Assembly: GCF_037975245.1 (NCBI RefSeq)
Contig: NC_092581.1
Span: 4,316,001 to 4,380,000 of the forward strand
Source: Apostichopus japonicus
Lineage: Eukaryota > Echinodermata > Holothuroidea > Aspidochirotida > Stichopodidae
Length of the DNA stretch: 64,000 nucleotides
Direction of reading: 5' to 3'
Positions 36,546-49,600 of the stretch are shown here, in pieces. Both the position numbers and the translations under genes were made by a program. Positions within the stretch are counted from its first letter, which is position 1. Each line of letters starts with the position of its first letter. Under the pieces are notes generated by a model. That model worked only from the letters and a program-made list of their open reading frames with translations, was not told where the DNA came from and did not search any database.

Positions 36546-38320
36546 ACCTGAACTGCTGTTGTGTTCTTAAAGCTGCAGTTATAAATACAAACAGTACAAA
36601 AAAGAAAGATTTTAGAACATAATGTAAAAGTATTTAAAGGTCAATAAAACAAAAAAACAATTGTAATAAAAAGCCAAGCAATGTCTTACTTAAACATGAA
36701 ATAACTTTCCATAGATTGCATATATTTGTGTATATTTATATATTGCACTGAGTTTTTATTTCTTGAGGTAACCATACAGGGCTCAATTTTGTATCGTATA
36801 AAACAGTAATTTCATATTTAATAAAGCAAAAACTACTATTATTTTAAGCTCTGAAAATACTGACAAAAATATAGTAACAAACAGACCAACTTAAATATAA
36901 ATTAATGTCTCTAAACCTTTTCTACTATGACAAAGGCTTTAGATTTAAATCCACACCTGAGCGTGATTCATTCGTAAGTCCACAACATTCACACTGTGTA
37001 CAAATGCCCTCTGAATATCAGTTTTGATTGTGAGGTAATGGAGGCAAGTGGTCCCTCCCCCACCCCCACCCCATCCCCAATCAACATCACCCCGTTGCTC
37101 TTGGCCCTTTGGGTATTGCCCAACTGGGCATTCTCGTCAAGGCATACAGTATGCATGTCAAGGATGAAGGTGGTGTACAACTGTTGAACTTTGTTCTGAC
37201 AGCCGACTTTACATAAACCATAAACAAGACCCTTAATGTTCATCTTGTGAAATAATTTATGATATTTGACTACTGTTGTAGACTTTTGGGTTGCTATAAA
37301 TAACATATTTTTGTTGACTTGCTAAATATTTTTTTTTTATGGCCTCTGCGACTTTTATCAAAAACCTATAAACCATTTACGTAGGCCATCGACACCAATT
37401 GGCTGTCCAGAGGTCGAGAAACCAGTTTTTAGGGAGGTCATCATACCATTGTAGGCTTTTTCAACCAACTTTATCGAACAATGCCAGTCTCGTGTTGGTG
37501 ACATATATATTTGCCTTACTCCATAGAGATGTTTTGCTATGTTACAGTTTGTGGAGTTGCAATGAAGAATGTTTGTCCCGTGGTCTGTTCTCTTGCTTAA
37601 AGAGAGGGCGACAAAACAAAACAGAAAAATGCTTGTTTTACCTGCTGTATTAATTAAAGCAGGTCATGTAAGCATTATAATACTTGTTCTGTTTACTTCT
37701 CCTTTTTTTTCATGTTTCTTGTCTTTTTCATGTTCAATATGTACTTTGTAATATAGTTCTACCGTTTTGTATATATATATTACATCTTTCTGTTCCTAAC
37801 AATTGCCCCCTCGTCGGTGGCTCGGGTACCCTGGTGCCCTCATCGAGCAAGTCTGCCATGAAACGTCCCGGGTATCATTCATACGAACATCGATTGTAAT
37901 CAATATGAAATATCGAAATGTCACTTCTAAAATTTTGTTGATCGATTGAATAGTAGTTATGCAAGTAATTAGTGATTTTTATGGATATGCTTTTTTGTAT
38001 CTTTACAAAATCTTTGTAGTAATCACATGCAATATGCAAACAGAAACATGTTCAACTGTTCAAAATGTCTTAATTTTTTTGCTCTTTTTTAAATCACTGC
38101 ATGGGAATTTATTTGAGACTTGTTAAAAGATCATGTGTGAACAGTCTTGATAATGATGTCAGAATTAAAAAAAAAAAGAATAGTTAACAGTAGTAACATA
38201 AGTTTGCCAAATGTAACACAAAAATGCATTCCTCCGCCTGTTCTGTGAGCTTTTATCATACATTAATTGGTGTCCTGAAAATGATAGAACATGGAAGCAA
38301 CTTTTGCAAGGGTCCGTAAT
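36546..38320. other. Intergenic, nothing recognised
   Basis: AT-rich, short open frames only. No repeat array or element identified. Confidence 0.55.
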
Positions 38321-38324
38321 ATAT

Positions 38325-39440
38325 TGTATCAATTCTGGTACCTCTGTAAAGTATCAATTCTGGCATAGATTTCTAGTATCGGTATACAGTATCAATTGTA
38401 GTATATGGTTTATGGTATCGATTCTAGTGTCGAAATATAGTATCAATTCTCGATATATAGTTTCCACGGTAGTGTTGGTATATAGTATCCATGGTAGTGT
38501 TAGTATATAGTATCAATTCTAGTGTGGGTTATAGTATCAATTCTAGTATCGGTTTAAAGTATCAATTCTAGTGTTGGTATATAGTATCAATTCTAGTATC
38601 GGTTTATAGTATCAATTCTAGTGTGGGTTATAGTATCAATTCTAGTGTCGGTTTGTAGTATCAATTCTCGACATATAGTATCCATGGTAATGTTGGTATA
38701 TAGTATCAATTTTAGTATCGGTTTATAGTATCAATTCTAGTGTGGGTTATAGTATCAATTCTAGTGTCGGTTTGTAGTATCAATTCTCGACATATAGTAT
38801 CCATGGTAATGTTGGTATATAGTATCAATTTTAGTATCGGTTTGTAGTATCAATTCTCGACATATAGTATCCATGGTAGTGTTAGTATATAGTATCAATT
38901 CTAGTATCGGTTTATAGTATCAATTCTAGTGTGGGTTATAGTATCAATTCTAGTGTCGGTTTGTAGTATCAATTCTCGACATATAGTATCCATGGTAATG
39001 TTGGTATATAGTATCAATTTTAGTATCGGTTTGTAGTATCAATTCTCGACATATAGTATCCATGGTAGTGTTAGTATATAGTATCAATTCTAGTATCGGT
39101 TTATAGTATCAATTCTAGTGTGGGTTATAGTATCAATTCTAGTGTCGGTTTGTAGTATCAATTCTCGATATATGGTATCCATGGTAATGTTGGTATATAG
39201 TATAAATTTTAGTATTGGTGTATAGTATCAATTCTAGTATCAGTTAATAGTATCACTTCTAGTGTCGCTTTATAGTATCAATTCTCGATATAGTATCCAT
39301 GGTAGTGTTGTTATATAGTATCAATTCTAGTATCAATTTTAGTGTCAGTTTATGGTATCACTTCTTGGTGTATATAGTATCCATTGTAGTATCAACTTAT
39401 ATAATATCAGTTCTATTATTTGTTATATAGTATCATTTCT
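38325..39440 (+). repeat. Satellite of 26-27 bp units with higher-order structure
   Basis: Basic unit TATAGTATCAATTCTAGT(A/G)T(C/G)GGTT, about 40 copies. Variants (CTCGACATATAGTATCC, ATGGTAATGTTGG) recur together about every 195 bp or less, so groups of units were duplicated as blocks. Edges degrade gradually. Confidence 0.95.
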
Positions 39441-40064
39441 GGTAAGGGTTATGTAGTATGGCCTTCTTGTTTCAAATTTTTGTATACCCCGTTATTGATG
39501 CAAACATCCAACATACGTTATATATCAATATTTTGTATCCATATTTTATATCGATATATGGTATCTCTATTCTAAGTATTGATCACTCTTTAACCTCAAA
39601 ACAACAAATTTGGGGGGGTTTATTCTTAAAAACTAATTAATTTCCCTATTTATGGCATGAGATCTCAGTCAAAATGAGGCACAGCATAGCCTGACTCTTC
39701 ACATGATTCATATACTTGCCCCAAACAAAAGAAAACTTGGGATTTTTAATATGTTCGTTTGTTTTACTTATTTGTTACCATGGTGATTGGACTTGTCGTA
39801 TTTTGTGCAAGTGAAGCTTTAAGTCTCCTGTGGCACATTCCACTGTAAATATCTATATTTTTTTTCCGGGTAGAATTGTACACATTTTTTTTTTCTTATG
39901 TATATCGTATCGTTTTCCTGTATACTGTCTTTCATATGTATAAAATTTATTATAATTTTTTAATTCATTCATGTAAGTAACTTTATGAAATGAAATAGAC
40001 CAAACTCAATTTCCTCAGTATCGTGTTGTTATTTGTGAGATGCTGACATCCATTTCTGATCCTA
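39441..40064. other. Intergenic, nothing recognised
   Basis: AT-rich sequence between two satellites; T-rich runs near 39857-39895. No gene supported. Confidence 0.55.
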
Positions 40065-41050
40065 TTTTCTCTCATTACTATCCTATCCCAACCATACCCA
40101 ATCTTTTGCTACCCTACCCTACCTATCTTATCCTACCATACGTTAACTTACAGTACCTTACCCTACCCTAACTTAATTTAACCTACCATATCCTAACTTA
40201 ATTTACCCTAACCTAACTTACCTTATCCTAACTTAATTTACCTTACCCTAACTAATCCTACCCTAACTTACCCTATCCTAACTTAATTTACCCTACCCTA
40301 ACTTATGCTACCCTATAGTATCCTAACTTAATTTACCCTACCTTAACCTACCCTAACTTACCCTACCCTGCCCCTATCCTAACTTAATTTACCCTACCTT
40401 AACCTACCCTAACTTACCCTACCCTGACCCTATCCTAACTTAATTTACCCTACCTTAACTTATGCCACCCTATAGTATCCTAACTTAGTTTGCCCTACCT
40501 TAACCTACCCTAACTTACCCTACCCTGACCCTATCCTAACTTAATTTACCCTACCTTAACTTATGCTGCCCTATAGTATCCTAACTTAGTTGGCCCTACC
40601 TTAACCTACCCTAACTTACCCTACCCTGCCCCTATCCTAACTTAATTTACCCTACCTTAACTTATGCTACCCTATAGTATCCTAACTTAATTTACCCTAC
40701 CTTAACCTACCCTACCCTAACTTACCCGACCATATCCTAACTTAATTTACCCTACCTTAACTTATGCCACCCTATAGTATCCTAACTTAGTTTACCCTAC
40801 CTTAACCTACCCTACCCTAACTTACCCGACCATATCCTAACTTAATTTACCCTACCTTAACTTATGCCACCCTATAGTATCCTAACTTAGTTTACCCTAC
40901 CTTAACCTATCCTACCTTACCCTATCATAACTTAATTTACCCTACCATATCAGACTATGTCCTACCGTACCTTACCCTAACCTAGGTTTAACTGCCCTAC
41001 CGTACCCTACCCTTATTTACATTGCCCTACCTTACCTTACCCTAAAACAA
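40065..41050 (+). repeat. CCTAACTTAATTTAC-type satellite with CCCTAA words
   Basis: Short units (TACCCTA, CCTAACTTA, ATTTACCCTACC) are arranged in blocks of about 95-115 bp that recur (each with CACCCTATAGTATCC or CTGCCCTATAGT). CCCTAA, the complement of the animal telomere hexamer, occurs many times but never as a clean array. Confidence 0.93.
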
Positions 41051-42160
41051 CAATTTCCAATTCCATCTCAAACCATTCCGAAACTCACTACACCGCTGTG
41101 TGAGGTTATCTCCCTCTCCACCCCTTCCCGTACCTACGCCACGCTACTGAATTGTACTGCAAGAAAACGTTACTCTCGATTGGCTTTTGAAGAACTATGT
41201 AACTGCAGTTTCAGCATTTCCATTTCCGAAAATAGCATTGTGACAAGTACCCCCCCCCCCCCCCAATAAAAAAAAAACCTGTAAAAGAAAGTTCAAACAT
41301 ATGTGACTCAATAACATTTAGTCTTTCTCAAGTGTTCAGTCTTGTGTTTGAATAATATTAATCTGTGATATCTCAGAAAGGATGAGGTGGTGGTGGCGCA
41401 GGGGGATGTTCCCCACCATCCATCGTCAGTTCGGGGAATGGTTCATTCGGGGAGGGGGTAAATTCAGTCGGGGAAGATATTAGACAACTCATCCGAGAAG
41501 ATTTTCTTACCTGTTTGAGGAAGTTTTTTATCACATCGTATAGACCAATCATTCTATTTTGTGTCTCGTCTAATGGCGCATGGCAAGGGTAAAAAAGTTG
41601 TACAATATCATTCATAATATAGGACTATCATTATCTGGCCACCTCTTCCCCTTCGTTAGAGTCTCTCCCCATGCCGCCCCCCCCCCCTTCCCCTGGACCA
41701 TCTCAGTAGGAAAGCACTTGACATGTGTCAACTCACAAGTGGTAAACTACATACGTATACACTTAAACATAGTCAGTACATGCCCCAAACTATAGCACAC
41801 TATAATTGCTAGAAGTTTACAAAAAGTATTTTCCTGACGGTCTTTACTCTCCAAATTTTTCTCAGACATTTTCAAGGAACACACAAGATGACTGAATGTC
41901 TAAGTGACAATTTCCTCGAAGGTTGTTAAAAACAGTTTAAGAATTTTGACCAAAGGAGACCATATTTGAATATCTAGCATATTTAGGGCCAATGCAGCAT
42001 ACCTTTAAACCCATGTAGACACCTCATTAGTATTTAGAAGGAAGTAAGCCTACATGTTATGACAAAATTTGTGAAAGACACCAAGAATAAATACAGGGTT
42101 TTGGTTAGTTGCAAAAGGTAGGTATGTGGCTTCCCCGTTATTAGTAAAAGAACCCTATAT
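41051..42160. other. Intergenic with poly-C/poly-A junctions
   Basis: A C run followed by A run at about 41251-41277; another C run near 41682. No gene supported. Confidence 0.55.
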
Positions 42161-42164
42161 CGTT

Positions 42165-42610
42165 CTGGTAGAGTTCAAAGATCATTTTGGGGTCAGCAGA
42201 CGGCAAAATGTGAAATCTCAAAAACACTGTATTCTCTGAACATCAAAGGAGCTCATATATGCATGGTAGGATAAACATATGTAGTGTAAAGTGTTTATAT
42301 TATTTGGTATAGGTCAGATTTCATGTTAGGTCGCCAGGGGTCTAAACTTAAAAGCCTTATAAACACGATATCTCCAGATAGGAAACTTTATTAGCTCCTC
42401 AAATTTTGCATGTGGCTTCCCCATAATAGGTCAAAGATCATTTGGGGTCATCATGAGGTCACACTCTGTGAAGCCTTCAAGTTATAAGTTCAAACCTTGT
42501 ATACGCGATATCCCAACTATTCTTGTAGTGAGTACCGTGCCAGAACCCTATTATTTTTGGTGGAGATCAAAGGTCATTTGGGGTCAGCAGAGGTCCAAAT
42601 GTCCAAATAG
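42165..42610 (+). repeat. Diverged repeats rich in AGGTCA-like half sites
   Basis: Three diverged copies of TCAAAGGTCATTTGGGGTCA (near 42175, 42425, 42567), each followed by a second GGTC word. Also shared: GGATAT or CGATATC and AACCCTAT words. Probably an old interspersed repeat; nuclear-receptor half sites may be incidental. Confidence 0.55.
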
Positions 42611-43384
42611 CAAATGGATCTCATCAGGTTAACTATTACAAATGCAAAATTCAGGTCTTTGCTGTTAGAGAGAGCATGCAAAATATATTACCCTTTTTCT
42701 TCCTTTCATCATTGTGGTATTATGTCACACGATTCCCCCGTTATCAAACCATGCATAAGGACTGACCCTGTTGAGATTTATACTGCTCTCCCATGCAGTA
42801 TGATCTTTAGCCAGGGTTAGCTTGCAAGATACTCTTGTGCTGCATATGTAATCTATTTAAGTGACCGCTGGGAGGGGATTCCCTCTGGTTTTACCCTTAT
42901 TCTTATACGTCCTCTTTCTGTTCAAATTCCTTTTCTACTTTATGAGTGTTGTTTTCGGGGGGGGGGGGCAGGTTTCGGTTTTAGATAACGATTGTTTGAT
43001 CTTAGGAAGTTTCTCAAAAAATATATTATAGTTTCGATCAAAATAACCTCTTTAAAAGTATGTCTATTATTATTTTCAGCATTTTATTTACTTACGACTC
43101 GTTTCAACTATCAAGAAACATCAAAAGTAACTATTGTAGATATGAGTGGATATGTGTTGACTTCCTTAATTCTATTGACAAGGTAGTTTCTCCTCATTTT
43201 TGTCAATAATTAAATTATTGTCGACTATAAATTATAATTGTTGTTAAACTATAACCTCGAAACATAGTTTATTCCTGTTTCCTTGTAACTGTTTATGAAC
43301 TTTTACGTCCATTTATGGTCATACCAAGACACGTTAATAACCGGTACTGTAACATTCCGATAGGACAGATAAAGAAGTATTGGG

Positions 43385-43745
43385 GCAGTCGAAGGACGGG
43401 GAGGGGGGAGGGGGTATCGCGGTATATATAGATGCTCCCGGATCCCGTGGTTATAATGTCGATCGTAAAACAAAGTATCCAAGTAGTTGACAAGGAGGGT
43501 AGGGGAAAGGCGAGTGTAAAGGAAGGAGAAGGGGGAGGGGAATGAGAGGAGGGATAAATGAGGTGGATGAGGTAAGGGAAAGGGAGGGTGTGGGTGGTCG
43601 CGAATGGTGTAAAAATGGGATGGATAGGTGGAGGAGGTAGGAAGTGAAAGGAAAGGAGAGGTGAGGGGTATGGATGAGAGGGAAAATAAGGGGGAAAGTG
43701 GAAGGGTGAGGGGGACATGGGTGGAATGGTGTAAAGGGAAACGGG
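43385..43745 (+). repeat. Polypurine tract of about 360 bp
   Basis: Nearly all A and G on the + strand with GGGAGGGGG, AAGGAAGG and GAGGAGG words; interrupted by a short mixed segment (about 43416-43495). Minus-strand Pro/Ser/Leu open frames are artefacts. Confidence 0.85.
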
Positions 43746-44213
43746 TAATCACCTAGTAGCGTAACGATGATTCATACGAAATATCTGACTTTATAAGCAT
43801 GCTACTTTCTATCGATAAAACTAACTTTAAATCAAGTAATATTTTTTTTTCTAAAATGTCCTAAATTTAAAGGGGGGTCAGACAGAAAAGGTACAGTTTT
43901 CTTTTGCCCTTTATTATTTTTTACGTCAATTTTGAATATATACCCTTAGTGCGCGTAAACAAGTAATTGAAAGCATAGCAATAGTACAGAATTGCTTCTT
44001 TTGAAAACTTTTGGCTATGTTTGCTTTATCCCATAAATATTTGTAAATGAAGGAAGTGGACTTTGTGGTAATGAGGAACCCCCCAAAAATTAAAACGAGA
44101 ACGTGCTTTTCATGAACCTCCGTTTATTAGTCATAGCATCCCATGATCTTTATTTGTACAAGTCTTCTTGACGTATCTCCAAGTGCAAACTAGACTGTCA
44201 TAAAGTAAAACGT

Positions 44214-44216
44214 AAA

Positions 44217-44295
<79 letters not shown>

Positions 44296-44298
44296 AAT
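44214..44298. repeat. AT microsatellite
   Basis: About 37 AT dinucleotides with two small interruptions near the right end. Confidence 0.97.
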
Positions 44299-44368
44299 AT
44301 AAATGGAACATTTTTACGGCAAGTTAGCGTTTCCCTAAGAAAACACTGTTCCATTATGGTAATCACTG

Positions 44369-44600
44369 TGGAGTGTTAGCTCAGTGGTTAACGCCGGTGC
44401 CTTTTAATCATAAGGTCCCGAGTTCGAGTCACTCCAAGATTATTGTATGTCGTTCAATTATAGAGTTGTTGACAAATTGACAATTCATAATCATGGACGT
44501 TAACTATGAATCTTAGAGACTGACTTCGGTCAGCTTGCGGCTTTGGTAAGCCAATGATGGCTTCTTCGCGAGTTCCTGCTTGCAGAAGGATTTAAAATAC
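44369..44600 (+). mobile_element. tRNA-derived SINE-like element (family 1)
   Basis: Box A TAGCTCAGTGG (44377-44387) and box B-like AGTTCGAGTCA (44421-44431) with a CTTTTAA segment resembling a tRNA-Lys anticodon loop. The stems do not form a proper tRNA, and structured-looking sequence continues (GAGACTGACTTCGGTCAGC near 44516; GGCTTTGGTAAGCC near 44539). Right border not defined. Confidence 0.6.
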
Positions 44601-46328
44601 ATAGAATCATGACCGAATCTCCGAAGAGCTATACGGTGACCAGCAAAATATACAGATAGTCACGAAAATGAAAACTATTGATAGAATGACAAAGTAAATA
44701 ACAAAATTTGTAATAAATAGATTATGTACATGATGCAAAAAACGGCAACTCAATCAAAAGTGATACCCTAAATAGGTCATGTTTAAACGGCAAATAATAA
44801 ACTGTGTCGTGACCGAAAACCTACCTATCCAATTCTATTACAAAATTGTCCTGATAAATTCTCTTTCGATTTACGAAAACAAAAAATTGGTTACAAACAA
44901 ACAATATCACATTACTGAAGAGACATACTTAATTTCAGAACGATAACGAATGGCTTATTTTGTCAGGCGACTAAATGACGCATAGGGCAGTTAGGGGGGG
45001 GGGGGGAATGGGCACGGGGGGGGACAAAAATCGGAAATGAAATTGAGTCTTGCGCTTGCGCGTTTGTCAAGACACACTATAGATTGTTTCAGTGTACCCT
45101 TCAAAAGATAGGCATTGATCTGATACAAACCTATTTGATTTAACCTAAGTGTTTGTAACGTGTGGGCACACGAGGGGCGTACCGACAAACTGATTTAATC
45201 ATCGAAAGGGCAGGGAGGGGGAGGGGTAGCACCGAGTTTTCGTACGCACCCCAACATTTTTCGTAGGACGAGTGATCTCTCTTCGCTGCTGAGAACGTTG
45301 GCACTAACTGCGTCAAATGTCACAAAACAAGTTATTTATTGCACCATCTTGCATTTTTTAGAAAACTTTCAAGTTTATACAACAAAAGACCCCCCCCCCC
45401 CCCCTCTCAGTACAATGTTCAATGGCAAGTCGACTTCTTCAGTAAACCTGCACCATCCCATAAAAAATCGTACGTACAGGCCGGCAGATTAAAACGAAAC
45501 ATTGCGTGTTTATAGGTCAGGATACACGTATATTTCGGAGGTAGGGGACCAGAGTCGTTGCCTTCCAACCCCCCACCCCCACCCCTACTTGACCAAACGG
45601 CTGAGCTACTGTATACGTATATACGTTTTTGTATGATACAATGTCATACAATACATCATTACCCGATGTGTGTATTCGTTAGTGTACTTTCACTATACTG
45701 TTCCATCACTGCTAGATTCATTGATTAATGGGTAAACAATAGTATTAGTTTAATGTCAAATACAAATGGATGATGATAATAACCTGACAAACACAATGTG
45801 TACCAACATCTGTCATTATTTAAGTAGAAGAGGACTTTTTTTTGGCTTAAAATTTAAATTTTGTACAGGATGTATATCTATAAGTATTAAGCGTTTGTTA
45901 CTGGGTGTATTAAACTCCATTTGAAATCGTCCTCATCTATACTCACCGTGCTAATATCCTATGAATGGTCCAATGCGATATTTGAAATAAAGTGTATAGG
46001 TCTATGCTAGACTTGTTGTACGAGTACTCAACGGTATGATTACGAGCAATATATATGTAGAATTCAAGTACACCGATGCTTGGATCAGTACAAGGCGATA
46101 TAAGGGCGAATTTCGAGTACCCGGGCTTAATTTTGTACTATTAGCATGTTCTATAGCCAGATACGGGAACGGCTGCGAGTACACATCCATAAGTACAAAT
46201 ACAAGTATAAACGATGCCTCTAGTAGTCGAGTACGGACTCACTTCAAAATCTGGTCTATACTCACACATACGCATGCACACCCATACTAGCACGCACACA
46301 CGTTGCTATATACACGTATACACACCCA
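44601..46328. other. Intergenic with homopolymer G and C runs
   Basis: G runs at about 44994-45021 and C runs at about 45390-45404; otherwise AT-rich. No gene supported. Confidence 0.55.
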
Positions 46329-46695
46329 TTTAAAGGGAGTGAAGACTCGGGCACAAAGAAACGTCTGATGCCAGTAATCTGACCTAGTTTCGAATGAGGT
46401 GTAAGAGAAGTGTTAGACACCACCATCGATCCCAAATACACACACAGCTTGCTACCGTTCGGTTATTAGACACTAGTGTACAGTCAATACATGCAGCTAC
46501 AGTCAATACCCACAACACATTGTACATAGCAGCGATGGATATCTCAGGTCTAGATAAAAGATAACAAGGTATCACGTTTCATTACTGTCTGCATTTTGTA
46601 GCGACAAGAAGAAAACTTCACTTGCAAGCAGCGGAAAGTTAACTTTTTCAGAGCTCGGCACGCGGTTTGGGGCGAGTCTTCAATGCCCTTTTAAA
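46329..46695 (+). mobile_element. MITE copy 2 (TTAA-flanked family)
   Basis: 367 bp from TTTAAAGGGAGTGAAGACTCG-like left end (46329 on) to CGAGTCTTCAATGCCC and TTTTAAA at the right. Same body as copies at 28899 and 62101, and more complete than copy 1 (it keeps CAAGCAGCGGAAAGTTAAC). Confidence 0.9.
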
Positions 46696-49600
46696 GGCAC
46701 ATATAGAATCGACGCGTATGTTATAGTATGTTGATAGTATATTGTATAAATATTTACTTTAATTTACAAAATAATGATGAAAAACAAGTGCTCGATCGTT
46801 TCGATCGAAACCAAATCTCTTTTACGTTTCTTATTACGTTGTTTTTTATGTCTCTTTTACGATATTCTCTCTGTTTTTATTTTTTATCTGCTTCTTTTGT
46901 TGTTAGTTCAAAATATAATTTAGGCCAGCGTGTACATAAAAGAAATTTTCCGTTGTTCCATAAATCATTCAGAATACGAGGAATACAAAATTAAGAAATT
47001 GACATGCATTGAATTGTAGAATATAAACTGTAGATTGGATCAAGCAATCCTCTTTTATTGAAATCATGAAGTAGCATCCACTGGAACTAAAGACTAAAAT
47101 GTAACATAAGTTACTTCCGCCCGTTTCGCTTATCAACAATACGTGCCCCGAGCAAAATTGTTTTTCTGAAGTTTTGGATTTTTACATAAATTTTCATTAA
47201 ACTATGTTATTTATTTGGAAATCATGCACTTAACGAATAAAAAATGTAGGTCTTTTACGTCCACAAATAATTTAATAAACTGGGGAAAAGAAACGTTTTT
47301 CATTATATATATATATATATATATTATCTGCACACAGAATTGTTTTCCGTTATAGGCCTACGGTTTAAAAAACAAGGTCAAAAACAAAACTAAATCTACA
47401 TTTTTATATCAATTACATTAATAATAATAATAACAAAATAAAAAATTAATTCCTCCTTAAGGAGAAAATAAGATTACAAATATTTGGAGTAAAACCACCT
47501 GTTTCCTAATAGAATCGCTACATCATCCCAATAACTTTAAAATATAAAAGAACGACCCATTTTTTTGTATAATTTTTGTTCTTTCATAGAGCGATTAATT
47601 GATAATGAAGGTTACGATATGCCGAGATTCCAAGGTTAGTAATCTTAAAGGAGAAGGCTCGGTATGGATCAAGCGATAACGCAAGGAAGCACACACACAG
47701 CATTGGACAGTATGCTATTACAGTATAAACTTAAGTTTATTTTACCAAAAATAAAACAACGTTTTTTTCTGTGTATATACATATTTAGTTACGAAAATGA
47801 CCTTTAAATGAATTTAAAACGCTAGATAACAATATTGGTTCTTACACTGGATTATACGCATAATGTCGAAATATGTGTCGTGTTCTAAGAAATGGGAATG
47901 GAATCCACATTCCTGCTCAGGGCTTCTTATCCACATTATTGAACAAAAATAATATCTTAACCAGCTTAATTGCTGGTGGTCCTTTGTTTGTTTATAACTA
48001 TGTTGACTGTATTCGATAGATAAACACGGATGTATAGGGTGAGCCACCACAGATAGCCGGCAGGGGAGGGAGGGGGAGGAGGGGAGGGAGGAGTTTAATG
48101 GCAGATAACTTTAGAAAAAAATTTGGTCTATAGATATGTCATAGTCCAAGAAAAGAGAAAAAACATTGAGCGCAAGTAAACTGTCTATAGCTGTCACAGT
48201 TTTCAAGTAATTCACATTTTACGTACGCTAACCCTCTGGAACGCTCCTTTAAGGCTAACCCGATGATGACGTCATCTCCTCGGTGCACACAGGCCCAGAT
48301 GTCTATGTAAATCCGTTGTACGGTTGTTTAAATAATTTCTTATAAATATGTTATTTGAAATCCACAGCAGAGTGCCTTAGCTTGGATGAAACTCACAATA
48401 TATTATGTGGTTATAATCTGCATCTGCCATAATCATAATGTGGGTGCGTGGGTGTGTGTCATATAATTACAGTTTAAACTTCACTATTGGGCCTAGTCTA
48501 TGCCAAAATCGTACAGACTAAGAATGCATCCGTTACGCATGCGAGAAACATTACTTACGGCTTTCAATCGGTCCCTTGTAAAATCTCTTTGAAACAAACT
48601 AATAACTTTTACCAGGTACGTAATATATTTCACTAAAAAAAATTAAAAAATGTAATTGTTAGCAAAACTAGTGTATGTGCTAAAAAAGCTACACAAGTGC
48701 CAGCATTTGGCATCTGAGCACCTTCAAATATCGGGAAATTTCACAAAGGGGAGGGGGACACCCCTCCCCTTTAGAACCCTCCCCAGGACGGTGATCAGTA
48801 TACCCGGCACTCAGGAAATCCTGGGCACATTCCTGTATATATATATACTTCAAAACAAGCCCCCCCAAAATACTCTAGTGACCAACTATTCAGTGACTAG
48901 AATCAGTGACTACGACAGAGGGGGTGGGGAGGGGGGATACCCACACTCTCAAACAGTTCACTATTATCCATGCTGTGAGTAATAACACTTAGGAAGATAA
49001 GTGTAAGACCAGGGAGTTCCATAACAACTCCCTGGTAAGACAAGTTGACACTTCTGTATATAGAGCTTGGTACAAACTCGGAACTCAATCATGGACAATG
49101 AAACTCTATTCATGGGTACAAGGGATTGTTGTTAATTTTATGTTGAGTATTGACCAAAGTTGTCAAACGAAACTGACACTTTTTTTCCGCCAGGACGGTG
49201 CCTTATTTGGCCAACTGCGGCTTGTCGTTTCAAATCAATTCATTTATTTATCAAATCAGTGGTGCAGCACAAAATCACGTGATGGGAAAGCCAGAGTATA
49301 TGAAATATAAATCCATACTATAATATATAGACAAAAATAAAATGAAAAAAGAAAAGAAGGAAATATAACTGATATGAAAGGCAACAATATAGAAGATTTC
49401 AGAGAAACTTATGCAAATTCTGACTATATCTTAAGAAAATCTCTTCCCTACAACAACAACAAAACACTAAGATGTAACATGCCTTACAGAAACAAAATAT
49501 TATTATGATACCATATATAAAGTTAGCCTTGTATATATGCTTATATTTCAATAAACTGTTCAATTTGCTGGAAAATTGTTTTGTTTAAGTTTGTACTTAA

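Noticed and set aside
40065-41050. True telomeric array.
   Set aside because: CCCTAA words are never in clean tandem; embedded in longer satellite units.
43293-43752. Minus-strand Pro/Ser/His/Tyr frames of 141-149 codons.
   Set aside because: Encoded by the polypurine tract; low-complexity artefact.
44369-44436. Functional tRNA-Lys gene.
   Set aside because: Boxes A and B are present but acceptor, D and T stems do not pair; better read as a SINE head.
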